From the NCBI GenBank assembly GCA_038046465.1, contig JBBSWB010000009.1:1-19504 (forward strand): DNA of 19,504 nt, read 5' to 3'. Shown one piece after another: positions 6,677 through 13,398 of this stretch (positions are counted from its first letter, which is position 1; every line of letters begins with the position of its first letter). Origin of the DNA: JBBSWB01 sp038046465 (lineage in GTDB: Archaea > Nanobdellota > Nanobdellia > Woesearchaeales > GW2011-AR9). Made by a program: the position numbers and the translations under genes. A model generated the notes under the pieces. The model saw only the letters and a program-made list of their open reading frames with translations, was not told where the DNA came from and made no database searches.

Positions 6677-7009
6677 TTATCTTGTAAAATATTCGTAAGT
6701 TGTTCCGTGTAGTTTTCCAGAAAGAATTTCTAACTTTATCTGGAAAGCGTGTCGCGTTTCACTAAAATGGTCTAAATATTCCTTGCCATATGCGGTTACT
6801 TCTTCAGCATATCTAATCTGTTCATGTAGGAAAGCTTGGGCATAAGGGACCAATTCAAAATCAGTGGTAATTGTAATTGGAAGGTTAACTAAATTCGTAA
6901 TTTCCGAGTCATTAGATTTAACTGTTAAAGTAATTAATCGATGTTCTCGATCTAGCTTAACTACCGTTCCTTCTAAAGACCTACGGGTAACTTTTATATC
7001 GTCTGACAT
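6677..7009 (-). CDS. Small unknown soluble protein
   Basis: This 110-residue protein has no signal peptide, membrane segment or recognised motif. The N-terminal half alternates strand-like stretches (LEGTVVKLD, HRLITLTVK, LPITITTDF), which suggests a small beta domain. The C-terminal half is helical with many aromatic residues. The ATG at 7009 has an AT-rich TATA-like segment about 25-30 bases upstream and no Shine-Dalgarno, consistent with a leaderless mRNA. It converges on the Nudix operon and shares no promoter with it. Confidence 0.7.
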   Translation of the reverse strand: MSDDIKVTRRSLEGTVVKLDREHRLITLTVKSNDSEITNLVNLPITITTDFELVPYAQAFLHEQIRYAEEVTAYGKEYLDHFSETRHAFQIKLEILSGKLHGTTYEYFTR

Positions 7010-7126
7010 AAATATATTTTTTTACTTTAATTATTTAAGCATATCTATTCTTGTAAATAATTAATAGGGGAGTTAATGACTGGGCTTTTAACAAAGTTTA
7101 AATAAAACCTTTTTCTTTTAGGTATT

Positions 7127-7384
7127 ATGGGTTTGCCAGACATATCTGATTTATTAGAAGCCGAAAAAGGTTTATTCGATTCTCAACAGAAGCTAAACGC
7201 TAAACAACAGGAATTAAATGCTGAACTTAAATCTCTAGAAGCAGAAAGAAACAGATTAAGAGAAAGAATTGTAAATGTTTACAAAACCGCACAAGTTACG
7301 TCCGAAGAATGCGATCATCCTGTAGTTAAATATCAAGGGATGGGAATGACTCAGTGTAGGTGTTGTGATAAATATATTCCTTGA
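7127..7384 (+). CDS. Small coiled-coil protein with C-terminal Cys/His cluster
   Basis: The protein is 85 residues. Positions 8-52 are a continuous heptad-like coiled coil rich in Glu, Lys, Leu and Gln. The tail has C62, H64, C77, C79 and C80 within about 20 residues, which could bind one zinc ion (CxH...CxCC). The architecture suggests a small oligomeric adaptor or nucleic-acid-associated protein; no family is recognised. A TATA-like TTTAAATAAAA (about 7097-7107) lies the usual distance before the ATG and there is no Shine-Dalgarno, so it is predicted leaderless. It has its own transcript, ended by the hairpin at 7396-7421. Confidence 0.7.
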   Translation: MGLPDISDLLEAEKGLFDSQQKLNAKQQELNAELKSLEAERNRLRERIVNVYKTAQVTSEECDHPVVKYQGMGMTQCRCCDKYIP

Positions 7385-7395
7385 TTATTGTACTT

Positions 7396-7421
7396 GGTAA
7401 TTAACCCCAGGTTCAGTTACC
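7396..7421 (+). terminator. 3' hairpin after the coiled-coil gene
   Basis: GGTAA (7396-7400) pairs with TTACC (7417-7421), and inside it AACC (7403-7406) pairs with GGTT (7410-7413) around a CCA loop. It begins 12 bases after the stop at 7384. The U-rich run after it is weak, so this may be an RNA-stabilising 3' structure more than a true terminator. Confidence 0.35.
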
Positions 7422-7468
7422 TAAAGATTTCTCGTTTAAATACCCATAGATTTAAAAAAAGCCCCCCT

Positions 7469-7480
7469 TTTAAGCTTAAA
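7469..7480. repeat. 12-bp perfect palindrome beside a C-tract in the 7385-7598 gap
   Basis: TTTAAGCTTAAA is a perfect palindrome and is preceded by a run of six C (7462-7467). The same 10-bp core TTAAGCTTAA recurs at 9591-9600, there followed by seven C (9601-9607). The rest of this 214-base gap holds the hairpin at 7396-7421, a TATA-like TATAAC (7543-7548) suited to the downstream gene, and its ribosome site; nothing else is apparent. Confidence 0.3.
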
Positions 7481-7598
7481 TATGGATTCAGTTCGAAAGT
7501 TTGGAAGTTAAGTATCTTTTTCTTTTAGTAGTTAGAGTTTTGTATAACCTGGTGGTTGTGGTCAAAATCAATAAATTAAAATTATTACGAGGTATAAA

Positions 7599-8597
7599 AT
7601 GCAAATAAATCCAGAACATAAAATGAAACACATTCAGTACAATTCCGTTAAAAAAATTATGACCTTAGAAGGGCATCCCGAAATTAAAGGTTACGATTTC
7701 GAGAAAGGCTTAAATTTTCCTGAGTTCTTAAAAGCGTACAGCTTAACCGGATTTCAAGGCTCGCATCTGGCGGAAGGAATAGAAATTGTTAAAGCGATGC
7801 GCAGAGAAAAAGCCAAGATCTTTTTAAGTTTCACCTCTAATCAAATGAGTTCCGGTAACCGAGAAATCATAAAATATTTGGTTAAGAACAAAAAAGTAGA
7901 TGTGTTAGTTACTTCTGCTGGCGGGGTAGAGGAAGATATTATCAAATGCTTAAAGCCGTTTGTCATGGGCAAATTTGACGTTTCCGGAAGAATGCTGTTT
8001 GAAAACGGAATAAATAGGACGGGAAATATTTTTGTTCCTAATGACCGTTTTGCCCTGTTCGATGATTTCATGCAGAAATTCTTTGACCGAATTTATCAGA
8101 TCCAAAAAGAGAAAAATAAAATTTTCTGTCCCAAAGATTTGATTAAAGAACTAGGCTTAGAAATAAATAATCCTAATTCTGTCCTGTATTGGGCGGCTAA
8201 GAACGATATTCCTGTTTTCTGTCCCGGAATAATTGACGGCTCTTTGGGAGATTTAGTTTTCTTTTTTAAGCAGAGCCACCCTGATTTCTTACTAGATGTC
8301 AGCCAGGAAATGAAAGAGATGGTTCAACTGGTTTTAAATTCCGAGAAAACCGGAGGAATCCTGTTGGGTGGGGGCATCAGCAAGCATTTCACTCTAAATG
8401 CCAATATCTTTAAGGAAGGATTAGATTTTGCCGTGTACATTAATACTGCAGAAGAATATGACGGTTCCGATTCGGGAGCTAGAATTGAAGAAGCAATCAC
8501 TTGGGGGAAGGTTAAGGTCAATGCTCCCAGTGTAAAAATCCATTGCGATGCTACGATTGCTTTCCCGCTGTTAGTGGCCGGGGGATTTATAGAGTAG
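7599..8597 (+). CDS. dys: Deoxyhypusine synthase
   Basis: The 332-residue protein matches deoxyhypusine synthase along its length. It carries TSNQMSSG and TSAGGVEED (NAD-binding half), NRTGNIFVPND, GIIDGSLGD, LGGGISKH and NTAEEYDGSDSGAR, and the active-site lysine K313 in APSVKIHCDATIAFPLL. It transfers the aminobutyl group of spermidine to a specific lysine of translation factor aIF5A, the first step to (deoxy)hypusine, in the cytosol. The start at 7599 is supported by GAGGT (7589-7593) 5 bases before the ATG; a second in-frame ATG at 7623 has no such site. The protein is close to the usual archaeal length. No aIF5A or agmatinase gene is in the window. Confidence 0.96.
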   Translation: MQINPEHKMKHIQYNSVKKIMTLEGHPEIKGYDFEKGLNFPEFLKAYSLTGFQGSHLAEGIEIVKAMRREKAKIFLSFTSNQMSSGNREIIKYLVKNKKVDVLVTSAGGVEEDIIKCLKPFVMGKFDVSGRMLFENGINRTGNIFVPNDRFALFDDFMQKFFDRIYQIQKEKNKIFCPKDLIKELGLEINNPNSVLYWAAKNDIPVFCPGIIDGSLGDLVFFFKQSHPDFLLDVSQEMKEMVQLVLNSEKTGGILLGGGISKHFTLNANIFKEGLDFAVYINTAEEYDGSDSGARIEEAITWGKVKVNAPSVKIHCDATIAFPLLVAGGFIE

Positions 8598-8673
8598 GCA
8601 ATCTCTAGAAGCTTTGCTTCGGTTGGTGGCATGATTAAGGCGAGTAATAATTAATTACAACGTATGCGCTGTT

Positions 8674-8696
8674 AAACTCTCCCGTTAGGGAAGTTT
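8674..8696 (+). terminator. Hairpin in the gap after deoxyhypusine synthase
   Basis: AAACT-c-TCCC (8674-8683) pairs with GGGA-AGTTT (8688-8696) around GTTA, a 9-bp stem with one bulged C. It lies 77 bases after the dys stop and 25 bases before the TATA box of the next gene (8721-8730). It is probably a 3'-end structure; an operator for the next gene is possible. Confidence 0.4.
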
Positions 8697-8753
8697 GAGA
8701 ACCAAACACCTGATTAGAAAGATATAAATATTAGACCACGTTACTTTAAGAAC

Positions 8754-8978
8754 ATGGATATTGAACAAAAAGTACAATTGGAAGATGTTATCTTAAAATT
8801 ATTTAAAAAAGAATCTTCTTTAACAACTATGAAAATTGTTGATTATATTAAACAAAGTTACCCCAATGTTTATGACTCTTATATTCGTCAAAGAGTTTTG
8901 GGATTGATTGATAGGGGTTTAATTGAATTAGCACTCGATAGAAAATTAAGAATAAGTGAACCCCAAAAATATGAATAA
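8754..8978 (+). CDS. Small winged-helix-like protein
   Basis: The protein is 74 residues. It has the helix-helix-helix-wing pattern of a winged helix: VQLEDVILKLFKKE, then TTMKIVDYIKQSYP, then a recognition-like helix SYIRQRVLGLIDRGLIE and a short hairpin with RKLRISE. Such proteins are usually DNA-binding regulators, but partner and targets are unknown. The promoter is clear: GATATAAATA (8721-8730) is centred about 28 bases before the ATG, predicting a leaderless message. There are no operon partners, since the next reading frame begins about 190 bases on. Confidence 0.75.
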   Translation: MDIEQKVQLEDVILKLFKKESSLTTMKIVDYIKQSYPNVYDSYIRQRVLGLIDRGLIELALDRKLRISEPQKYE

Positions 8979-9089
8979 GTCTAATGACTTCTTTCTTAAA
9001 TGGTTCTTAAATTTAGTTTAATGATGCTAACTTCCCCCGACTTTACATCCCGGTGGAGCGTAGCGACAAGTTTGAAAACTCCTACTCAA

Positions 9090-9100
9090 AGCGTCGTTGC
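9090..9100 (+). repeat. Left arm of inverted repeat flanking a small gene
   Basis: AGCGTCGTTGC is the exact reverse complement of 9536-9546. It closes a locally GC-rich patch (about 9027-9100) inside the 8979-9169 gap, which otherwise shows only the promoter of the next gene. No target-site duplication or transposase is visible, so mobile origin is only a possibility. Confidence 0.35.
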
Positions 9101-9169
9101 TAAACTAATTTCAATTATTCATTATGGAGAAACACAAATATTAAATAGAAGTTTTGATTTTTATTTATT

Positions 9170-9532
9170 ATGCCTAAAAAATATGTTGTTGCAAGATTAG
9201 ATGAAAAACTACTTGGTGAACCAGAACCCCTTTTCTTTATTTATATGGAAAATAGAAAAGGCGTTGATGTAATTGCAAGATCACCTACTCCCGGATTGTT
9301 GGCTTTTGATTTTATGTTTGATGAATTAAAAGAACAAAATTCAAGAGATTATTCTGGAAGTTTTTCATTATCATATAATCCAACAATAGATGTTTATGTT
9401 TCTCCAAATAGTTGTGGTGATCAACCTAATCACTCACCCTCAAAAATCTATGATGTTAATAAAATGACTCCTGAAGAGAGAAAAATTTTTGAGGATGAAT
9501 TATTGTTGAGGTTAGGATTACGTAATTTTTAA
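9170..9532 (+). CDS. Small unknown protein between inverted repeats
   Basis: This 120-residue soluble protein is not recognised. It has an alternating strand pattern at the N-terminus (KKYVVARLDE, PLFFIYMEN, VDVIARSP), a central acidic helix, a Ser/Tyr/Asn-rich stretch with a single Cys, and a final acidic helix starting MTPEERKIFEDELL. The AATATTAAATA stretch before it (about 9137-9147) is at the TATA distance for a leaderless ATG. It is flanked by an 11-bp inverted repeat (9090-9100 and 9536-9546), the right arm starting 4 bases after the stop, which hints that the gene may have moved as a unit. Confidence 0.7.
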   Translation: MPKKYVVARLDEKLLGEPEPLFFIYMENRKGVDVIARSPTPGLLAFDFMFDELKEQNSRDYSGSFSLSYNPTIDVYVSPNSCGDQPNHSPSKIYDVNKMTPEERKIFEDELLLRLGLRNF

Positions 9533-9535
9533 AGT

Positions 9536-9546
9536 GCAACGACGCT
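9536..9546 (-). repeat. Right arm of inverted repeat flanking a small gene
   Basis: GCAACGACGCT mirrors 9090-9100 exactly over 11 bases, 7 of them G or C in an AT-rich background. It starts 4 bases after the stop codon of the small gene at 9170-9532. Confidence 0.35.
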
Positions 9547-9606
9547 AAAGTTCTTAAATCAAATGTCAGTACTAAATAAAAGTTTTCAAATTAAGCTTAA
9601 CCCCCC

Positions 9607-9641
9607 CTATAACCTCCATATGAGGAATATTAAAGTTATAG
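9607..9641. repeat. Nested inverted repeat upstream of the dinD-like gene
   Basis: CTATAAC (9607-9613) pairs with GTTATAG (9635-9641), and inside it CTC (9614-9616) pairs with GAG (9622-9624). It sits next to a run of seven C (9601-9607) and the palindrome TTAAGCTTAA (9591-9600). Together these make the 218-base gap 9533-9750 unusually structured. It could be a 3' structure of the upstream gene or a remnant of a repeat element. Confidence 0.35.
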
Positions 9642-9690
9642 ACCAATCTGCATTACCGATAATTCTAAGCCTTACAGCAGAGCACAACCC

Positions 9691-9720
9691 ACAAGACAAG
9701 TGCGGACAAGATATATAAAC
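9691..9720 (+). promoter_or_regulatory. Promoter of the dinD-like gene with ACAAG direct repeats
   Basis: ATATATAAA (9711-9719) is a good TATA box with a predicted start near 9742, giving a leader of about 8 bases. Directly upstream, ACAAG occurs at 9691, 9696 and 9706. GACAAG at 9695 and 9705 is spaced exactly 10 bp, one helical turn, overlapping the BRE position. This may be a regulator site. Confidence 0.5.
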
Positions 9721-9750
9721 CTCCACATTTAATTATAAGTTTAGCTGAAA

Positions 9751-10608
9751 ATGAAACAAGAAACCATTATCACCTTGCAGAAATCATTTGAAGAGTATGC
9801 TCATCAAGAGGAAGGAGTAGAGTTCTGGCATGCAAGAGATTTGCAAAGATTATTAGATTATGGTGAATGGAGAAACTTTGTAAACGTAATCGAAAAAGCT
9901 AAAATTTCCTGTAAAAATGCCGAACAGAAAATAGAAGATCATTTTGTTGAGGTCAACAAAACGATAGGTATGCCTAAAGGAGCAACAAAAGAAATAGAAG
10001 ATTACCAACTCACTCGTTACGCTTGTTATCTTATCGCTCAGAATGGCGATCCTCGAAAAGAACAGATTGCCTTTGCCCAGAGTTATTTTGCAGTACAAAC
10101 CAGAAAACAAGAATTAATAGAACAAAGAATAGCTTTACAGGAAAGAGTTGAAGCCCGAAATAAATTGATCAATTCAGAAACAGAGCTATCTAAACTAATT
10201 TATGAACGGGGAGTAGACGAAGACGGTTTTGCGAGAATAAGAAGCAAAGGAGATGAAGCGTTATTTGGTGGTTTGAATACCCTTCAAATGAAAACCAAAT
10301 TAGAAATTCCTAAACATAGGCCCTTAGCTGATTTTCTACCGACAGTAACCATTGCAGCTAAAAATTTTGCTACAGAAATAACCAATTTTAACGTGAAACA
10401 AAAAGATTTAGGTGGGGAGATAAGGATAACTGGTGAACACGTTAAAAATAATCAAGAAATAAGGGGAGTTCTGGCTAAGAATAAGATTTTTCCTGAAAAA
10501 CTTCCTCCCGAAGAAGATCTTCAGAAACTACAAAAGAAAATAAACAGTGAAGAAGGGGCTATCGCAGAAGCTTCTAAAAAGAAAATACAAAAGAGATTAG
10601 TGGGGTAA
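9751..10608 (+). CDS. dinD: DinD-family DNA-damage-inducible protein
   Basis: The 285-residue protein is close to E. coli DinD in length. It carries the family's N-terminal BRO-N-like block: FWHARDLQRLLDYGEWRNF (about 25-43), NVIEKAK, DHFVEVNKTI, and then YQLTRYACYLIAQNGDPRK with FAQSYFAVQTRKQELIEQR. The C-terminal half is helical and lysine-rich. Bacterial DinD is induced by DNA damage and has been reported to antagonise RecA filaments. Whether this archaeal homologue acts on RadA is inference. The family is mainly bacterial, so acquisition by transfer is likely. It is transcribed alone from the promoter at 9691-9720. There is no LexA-type operator that I can see. Confidence 0.88.
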   Translation: MKQETIITLQKSFEEYAHQEEGVEFWHARDLQRLLDYGEWRNFVNVIEKAKISCKNAEQKIEDHFVEVNKTIGMPKGATKEIEDYQLTRYACYLIAQNGDPRKEQIAFAQSYFAVQTRKQELIEQRIALQERVEARNKLINSETELSKLIYERGVDEDGFARIRSKGDEALFGGLNTLQMKTKLEIPKHRPLADFLPTVTIAAKNFATEITNFNVKQKDLGGEIRITGEHVKNNQEIRGVLAKNKIFPEKLPPEEDLQKLQKKINSEEGAIAEASKKKIQKRLVG

Positions 10609-10710
10609 AATAGGTTGCGTCTCCAACTTATTGGGGTTAGTTCATTTATTAGTATATTTGAAGATTAGTTTAATAAGAGTTATAAACGCGGGTTTAAAAA
10701 CTTCATTAAA

Positions 10711-11223
10711 ATGTCTTCCTCGCCTTATAGAACACCGCAGCCGATTGATGTAGAAATAGCTGATTTAGAAGGAAGAGTAGATTTAACTTTGCCTTCAACA
10801 TATTTAAAAACTGAAGTTATAATTCCTGTAGAAGGGAAATCTATTCTTTACGTTGGAGAGGCGCTGGATTTAAAAGTTTCTAGTCAACATAATGAATGTG
10901 ATTCCATTGAGGGGCAGGTATCGTTATCTCGATATAATCGGGTAGAAAAGTTAGAGAGAACATTTAAATGGTTTCCGCCGCGATATCAAGTTCAATCAAG
11001 TTTAAAAGACGACCGGATTTGGAAAATTGATAGATTCGCCTTTTTTGTGTGGGATGGAAAGTTTAAGCCTGAATATAGAAACATATTAAAGAAAGAAGCT
11101 TTAAATAAAGGAATAACCGTTTCCGACAAATTAATAGAGCTAGTATTTGGGCCGATAGATACAGAAATAATGGAAATGTATCAAGAACTGCAGAGGAAGC
11201 TTACTTTCACCAAATCATTTTAG
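10711..11223 (+). CDS. Unknown soluble protein
   Basis: The protein is 170 residues, with no signal peptide or membrane helix. Residues 10-75 are strand-rich (VEIADLEGRVDLTLP, TEVIIPVEGKSILYVG, LDLKVSS), followed by an aromatic stretch around KWFPPRYQ and DRFAFFVWDG and a helical C-terminus from about 120. I do not recognise a family. The TATA-like AGTTATAAAC (10678-10687) is about 28 bases before the ATG, so it is predicted leaderless. It precedes the gene at 11294 on the same strand, but that gene has its own promoter. Confidence 0.7.
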   Translation: MSSSPYRTPQPIDVEIADLEGRVDLTLPSTYLKTEVIIPVEGKSILYVGEALDLKVSSQHNECDSIEGQVSLSRYNRVEKLERTFKWFPPRYQVQSSLKDDRIWKIDRFAFFVWDGKFKPEYRNILKKEALNKGITVSDKLIELVFGPIDTEIMEMYQELQRKLTFTKSF

Positions 11224-11240
11224 CTTTTCCAGGTTCGGAA

Positions 11241-11289
11241 AGTTTATAAATAACTCTTCACTAATTTTTTAAAAATAGTAAAAGGTGGT
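11241..11289 (+). promoter_or_regulatory. Promoter and ribosome site of the 11294 gene
   Basis: AGTTTATAAATAA (11241-11253) is a strong TATA box predicting a start near 11274. The roughly 20-base leader ends with GGTGGT (11284-11289), a ribosome site 4 bases before the ATG. A small inverted repeat TTTCC (11226-11230)/GGAAA (11238-11242) lies at the upstream edge of the TATA box. Confidence 0.6.
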
Positions 11290-11293
11290 CTAA

Positions 11294-11728
11294 ATGCCTA
11301 TTGTTAAAATAAATATACATAAATTACACGCGGAAAGAAGTTTAAAAGCAAAAGTAGGACAAGTAAACATAAATAATAATGTTTCCTTGAGTAATGTAGA
11401 GCAATTGGATTTTTCTGTTGAAGGTAAAAAAGGATTAAAATTCACCTTTGAATTTTCTTGTAATTATGAGCCAGATTTAGGCAAGATTGAAGTTGAAGGA
11501 CAAGTTCTTTATGTCGGCGATGAAGCGGAAATCGATGACGTCAAAAATTCCTGGGACAAAAATAAACGAATTCCTTATGAAGTAATGGAAAAGATCGTCA
11601 ATGCCGCTTTACATAAAGGCAATATTCAGGCCATAAAAGTAAGCGAAGAAGTAAATTTACCTAGCCCTTTGCCTTTGCCTAAAGTCAAGCAAGGCCCAGT
11701 AGGGGAAGAAGAAAAGAAAAAGAAATAA
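11294..11728 (+). CDS. Conserved-looking small protein, possible SecB-like fold
   Basis: The protein is 144 residues. Several strands (VKINIHKLHAE, QVNINNNVSL, GLKFTFEFSCNYE, GKIEVEGQVLYVG) lead into a helix IPYEVMEKIVNAALHKG and a Pro-rich LPSPLPLPKV, then a charged tail ending in a run of Lys. The order of meandering strands, an acidic turn, a helix beginning with a Pro-Tyr pair and then LPxPLPLP resembles the SecB chaperone C-terminus (PYAREIIS...LPP). I therefore suggest a SecB-like fold, as known for some archaeal proteins; this is from pattern only. It has strong initiation signals, which suggests good expression. Confidence 0.75.
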   Translation: MPIVKINIHKLHAERSLKAKVGQVNINNNVSLSNVEQLDFSVEGKKGLKFTFEFSCNYEPDLGKIEVEGQVLYVGDEAEIDDVKNSWDKNKRIPYEVMEKIVNAALHKGNIQAIKVSEEVNLPSPLPLPKVKQGPVGEEEKKKK

Positions 11729-11732
11729 AACT

Positions 11733-11776
11733 GAAATATTTCTTTTATTTTTAATATATTTATTTTATTTTTAATA
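11733..11776 (+). terminator. T-rich terminator region after the 11294 gene
   Basis: The palindrome GAAATATTTC (11733-11742) is followed by several T-runs up to 11772 in the 77-base space between convergent genes. Oligo-T runs are the usual archaeal termination signal, so this suits the plus-strand transcript. Confidence 0.5.
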
Positions 11777-11805
11777 ACTTCTTAATAAAAAGCGCTTAGT
11801 TTACT

Positions 11806-12390
11806 TTAGTAAGTCGATTGGTTGTCTATAAACGAATTAAGTTTTTTTGCTGTTTCCTGCTCATTATTTGTTAAAGTATTAATTTTTATTTTTGGCCCTT
11901 GGAAACAATTATACCATTTCAAGTATTCTTTTTTTCTTTGAATTATTAAATTAGGATTATTTGCTAATATTAATTCATGTTTTGCCCCTTTTTGTTTTAA
12001 TCGTTTAATATGTTCTTTTACCGGAAGATAAAAATATACAATTGCATCTGGTTTTAAAATAAATCTTTTAAAAGTTTTAATTATAAGTTGGTTATGCCAT
12101 TTATTTGTTAACGGAACATAGGAAGTTATTGAAATAGTATAGCGGTCCTGTAAAATTATTTTTCCTTTTTTTAAACTTGGCTTTATTGTTGTGGTTAGGC
12201 CATAGATTAATTCTATAAAAAATAAAAAAGTTGAGGGAAATTTTCTTGATATTTTTCCAATGAACATATTTGATCCTATTCCTTTACTATAAATAAATTG
12301 TTCATTCTTTTGTTCTAATATCTTTTTTATCGTGGTGGTTTTACCAGTGCAATCTAATCCCTCACAAACAATTAATTTTCCGTTCACCAT
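11806..12390 (-). CDS. Thymidylate-kinase-like nucleotide kinase
   Basis: The 194-residue protein has a P-loop GLDCTGKTT (11-19, K17) after a CEG strand, the DRY motif (D82-R83-Y84) that contacts the phosphoryl acceptor in thymidylate kinases, and a later KRLKQKG segment that fits a lid. It should phosphorylate a (deoxy)nucleoside monophosphate with ATP. It is somewhat divergent and very Lys/Ile/Asn-rich, so the true substrate may not be dTMP. It begins directly after the radical SAM stop (TGAATG) and has GAGGAT (12400-12405) as ribosome site, so it is co-translated as the last gene of the HD-radical SAM operon. Either a housekeeping kinase captured in the operon or a dedicated nucleotide-pathway kinase is possible. 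Confidence 0.85.
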   Translation of the reverse strand: MVNGKLIVCEGLDCTGKTTTIKKILEQKNEQFIYSKGIGSNMFIGKISRKFPSTFLFFIELIYGLTTTIKPSLKKGKIILQDRYTISITSYVPLTNKWHNQLIIKTFKRFILKPDAIVYFYLPVKEHIKRLKQKGAKHELILANNPNLIIQRKKEYLKWYNCFQGPKIKINTLTNNEQETAKKLNSFIDNQSTY

Positions 12391-13398
12391 TCATTTTATA
12401 TCCTCTAATTTAGATTTTCTAAGCGGGCAGACAAACCCATATTTTTGGCAATCATAATCTTTCATCTGAAAAGCTGATTTGAAATCTACACAATAGCCCC
12501 CAAATGTTTCAAACTTAGCCGATAATTTGGCCCAATAATCAGCCCACAACTTTTCATTATCCCAGATGGTTTTAATTGAAACTTCATGGAGATTGGCTAT
12601 TGGTCTACCATAAGAAGCCAATATTGCACAGGGATAAACATTTCCATCCGGTAAAATTTGAAGATGGCTTTTTTCATTATTAGCTATACACCCAGATTTA
12701 CAATTTGCATATTCTCTTTCAATTAAAGGAAATTCTAAAGAAATTTTCATTTCTCTCCCTTGATACTTTTTTAATCTGGTTCTGATAAAATCTAGCCAGC
12801 TTAAAGGTTCAACCGCCAATTCTTTACTTCTATCTCCCCTTCCTATCGGGGTAAAATAATAAATCCCTTGTTCATCTACTCCCAAACTTAAAGCTAGTTC
12901 CGTTATGTTTGGGATATCTTCCAGGTTACAAGAAAAAACAGCGGTATTAACTTTAGTATAAAATCCCATTCGCTCAGTTTCTTGTATGTTTTCAAGAACT
13001 TTTTCAAAGGTTGCTTTATCTCTTTTTCGGATTCGGTTATAAACTTCTGCAGTTGATCCATCTAAGCTAATAGCTATTCCGTCTAATCCTAATTCTTTAA
13101 ACCGCTTTAATTTTTCTTTAGTCAATAAAGAGCCATTAGTTACTAATTCTATTTTATATCCCAGGTTCTTTCCAATTTTGATTATATCTTCTACATCCTC
13201 TCTTACTAAAGGCTCTCCGCCGGTAATATCAAATCTTTCTCCCCCTAATTCTCTGGTTCGGGTTAGGATTTTTTCTAATTCCCCTAAAGTTAATTCAGGC
13301 ATTTGAACTATTCCAGAATCAAAAGCACAATGGGCGCATCTAAAATTACACCTATTGGTAATATTCAAATCTAGTTTAGGTAAAGTTCTATTTTTCAT
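12391..13398 (-). CDS. Radical SAM protein with SPASM/Twitch-like C-terminus (second of pair)
   Basis: The 335-residue protein has the radical SAM cluster motif C17-x3-C21-x2-C24 after an ITNR lead-in, GGEP at 60-63 and TNGS (87-90). Its C-terminal part holds C233, C237, C257, C303, C317 and C324, with LQILPDGNVYPCAI around C257. That is typical of SPASM domains that hold one or two auxiliary iron-sulfur clusters. Such enzymes modify peptides or build cofactors (PqqE, AhbC/D, MftC, anSME families). The substrate is not evident. The ATG overlaps the preceding stop by 4 bases and GGAGG (13406-13410) is its ribosome site. It is about the same size as its operon partner but clearly different in sequence, so it is not a recent duplicate. 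Confidence 0.88.
   Translation of the reverse strand: MKNRTLPKLDLNITNRCNFRCAHCAFDSGIVQMPELTLGELEKILTRTRELGGERFDITGGEPLVREDVEDIIKIGKNLGYKIELVTNGSLLTKEKLKRFKELGLDGIAISLDGSTAEVYNRIRKRDKATFEKVLENIQETERMGFYTKVNTAVFSCNLEDIPNITELALSLGVDEQGIYYFTPIGRGDRSKELAVEPLSWLDFIRTRLKKYQGREMKISLEFPLIEREYANCKSGCIANNEKSHLQILPDGNVYPCAILASYGRPIANLHEVSIKTIWDNEKLWADYWAKLSAKFETFGGYCVDFKSAFQMKDYDCQKYGFVCPLRKSKLEDIK

Noticed and set aside
9000..9200. 66-residue open frame on the plus strand
   Set aside because: No promoter or ribosome site, unnatural composition, and it overlaps the start of the better-supported gene at 9170 in another frame.
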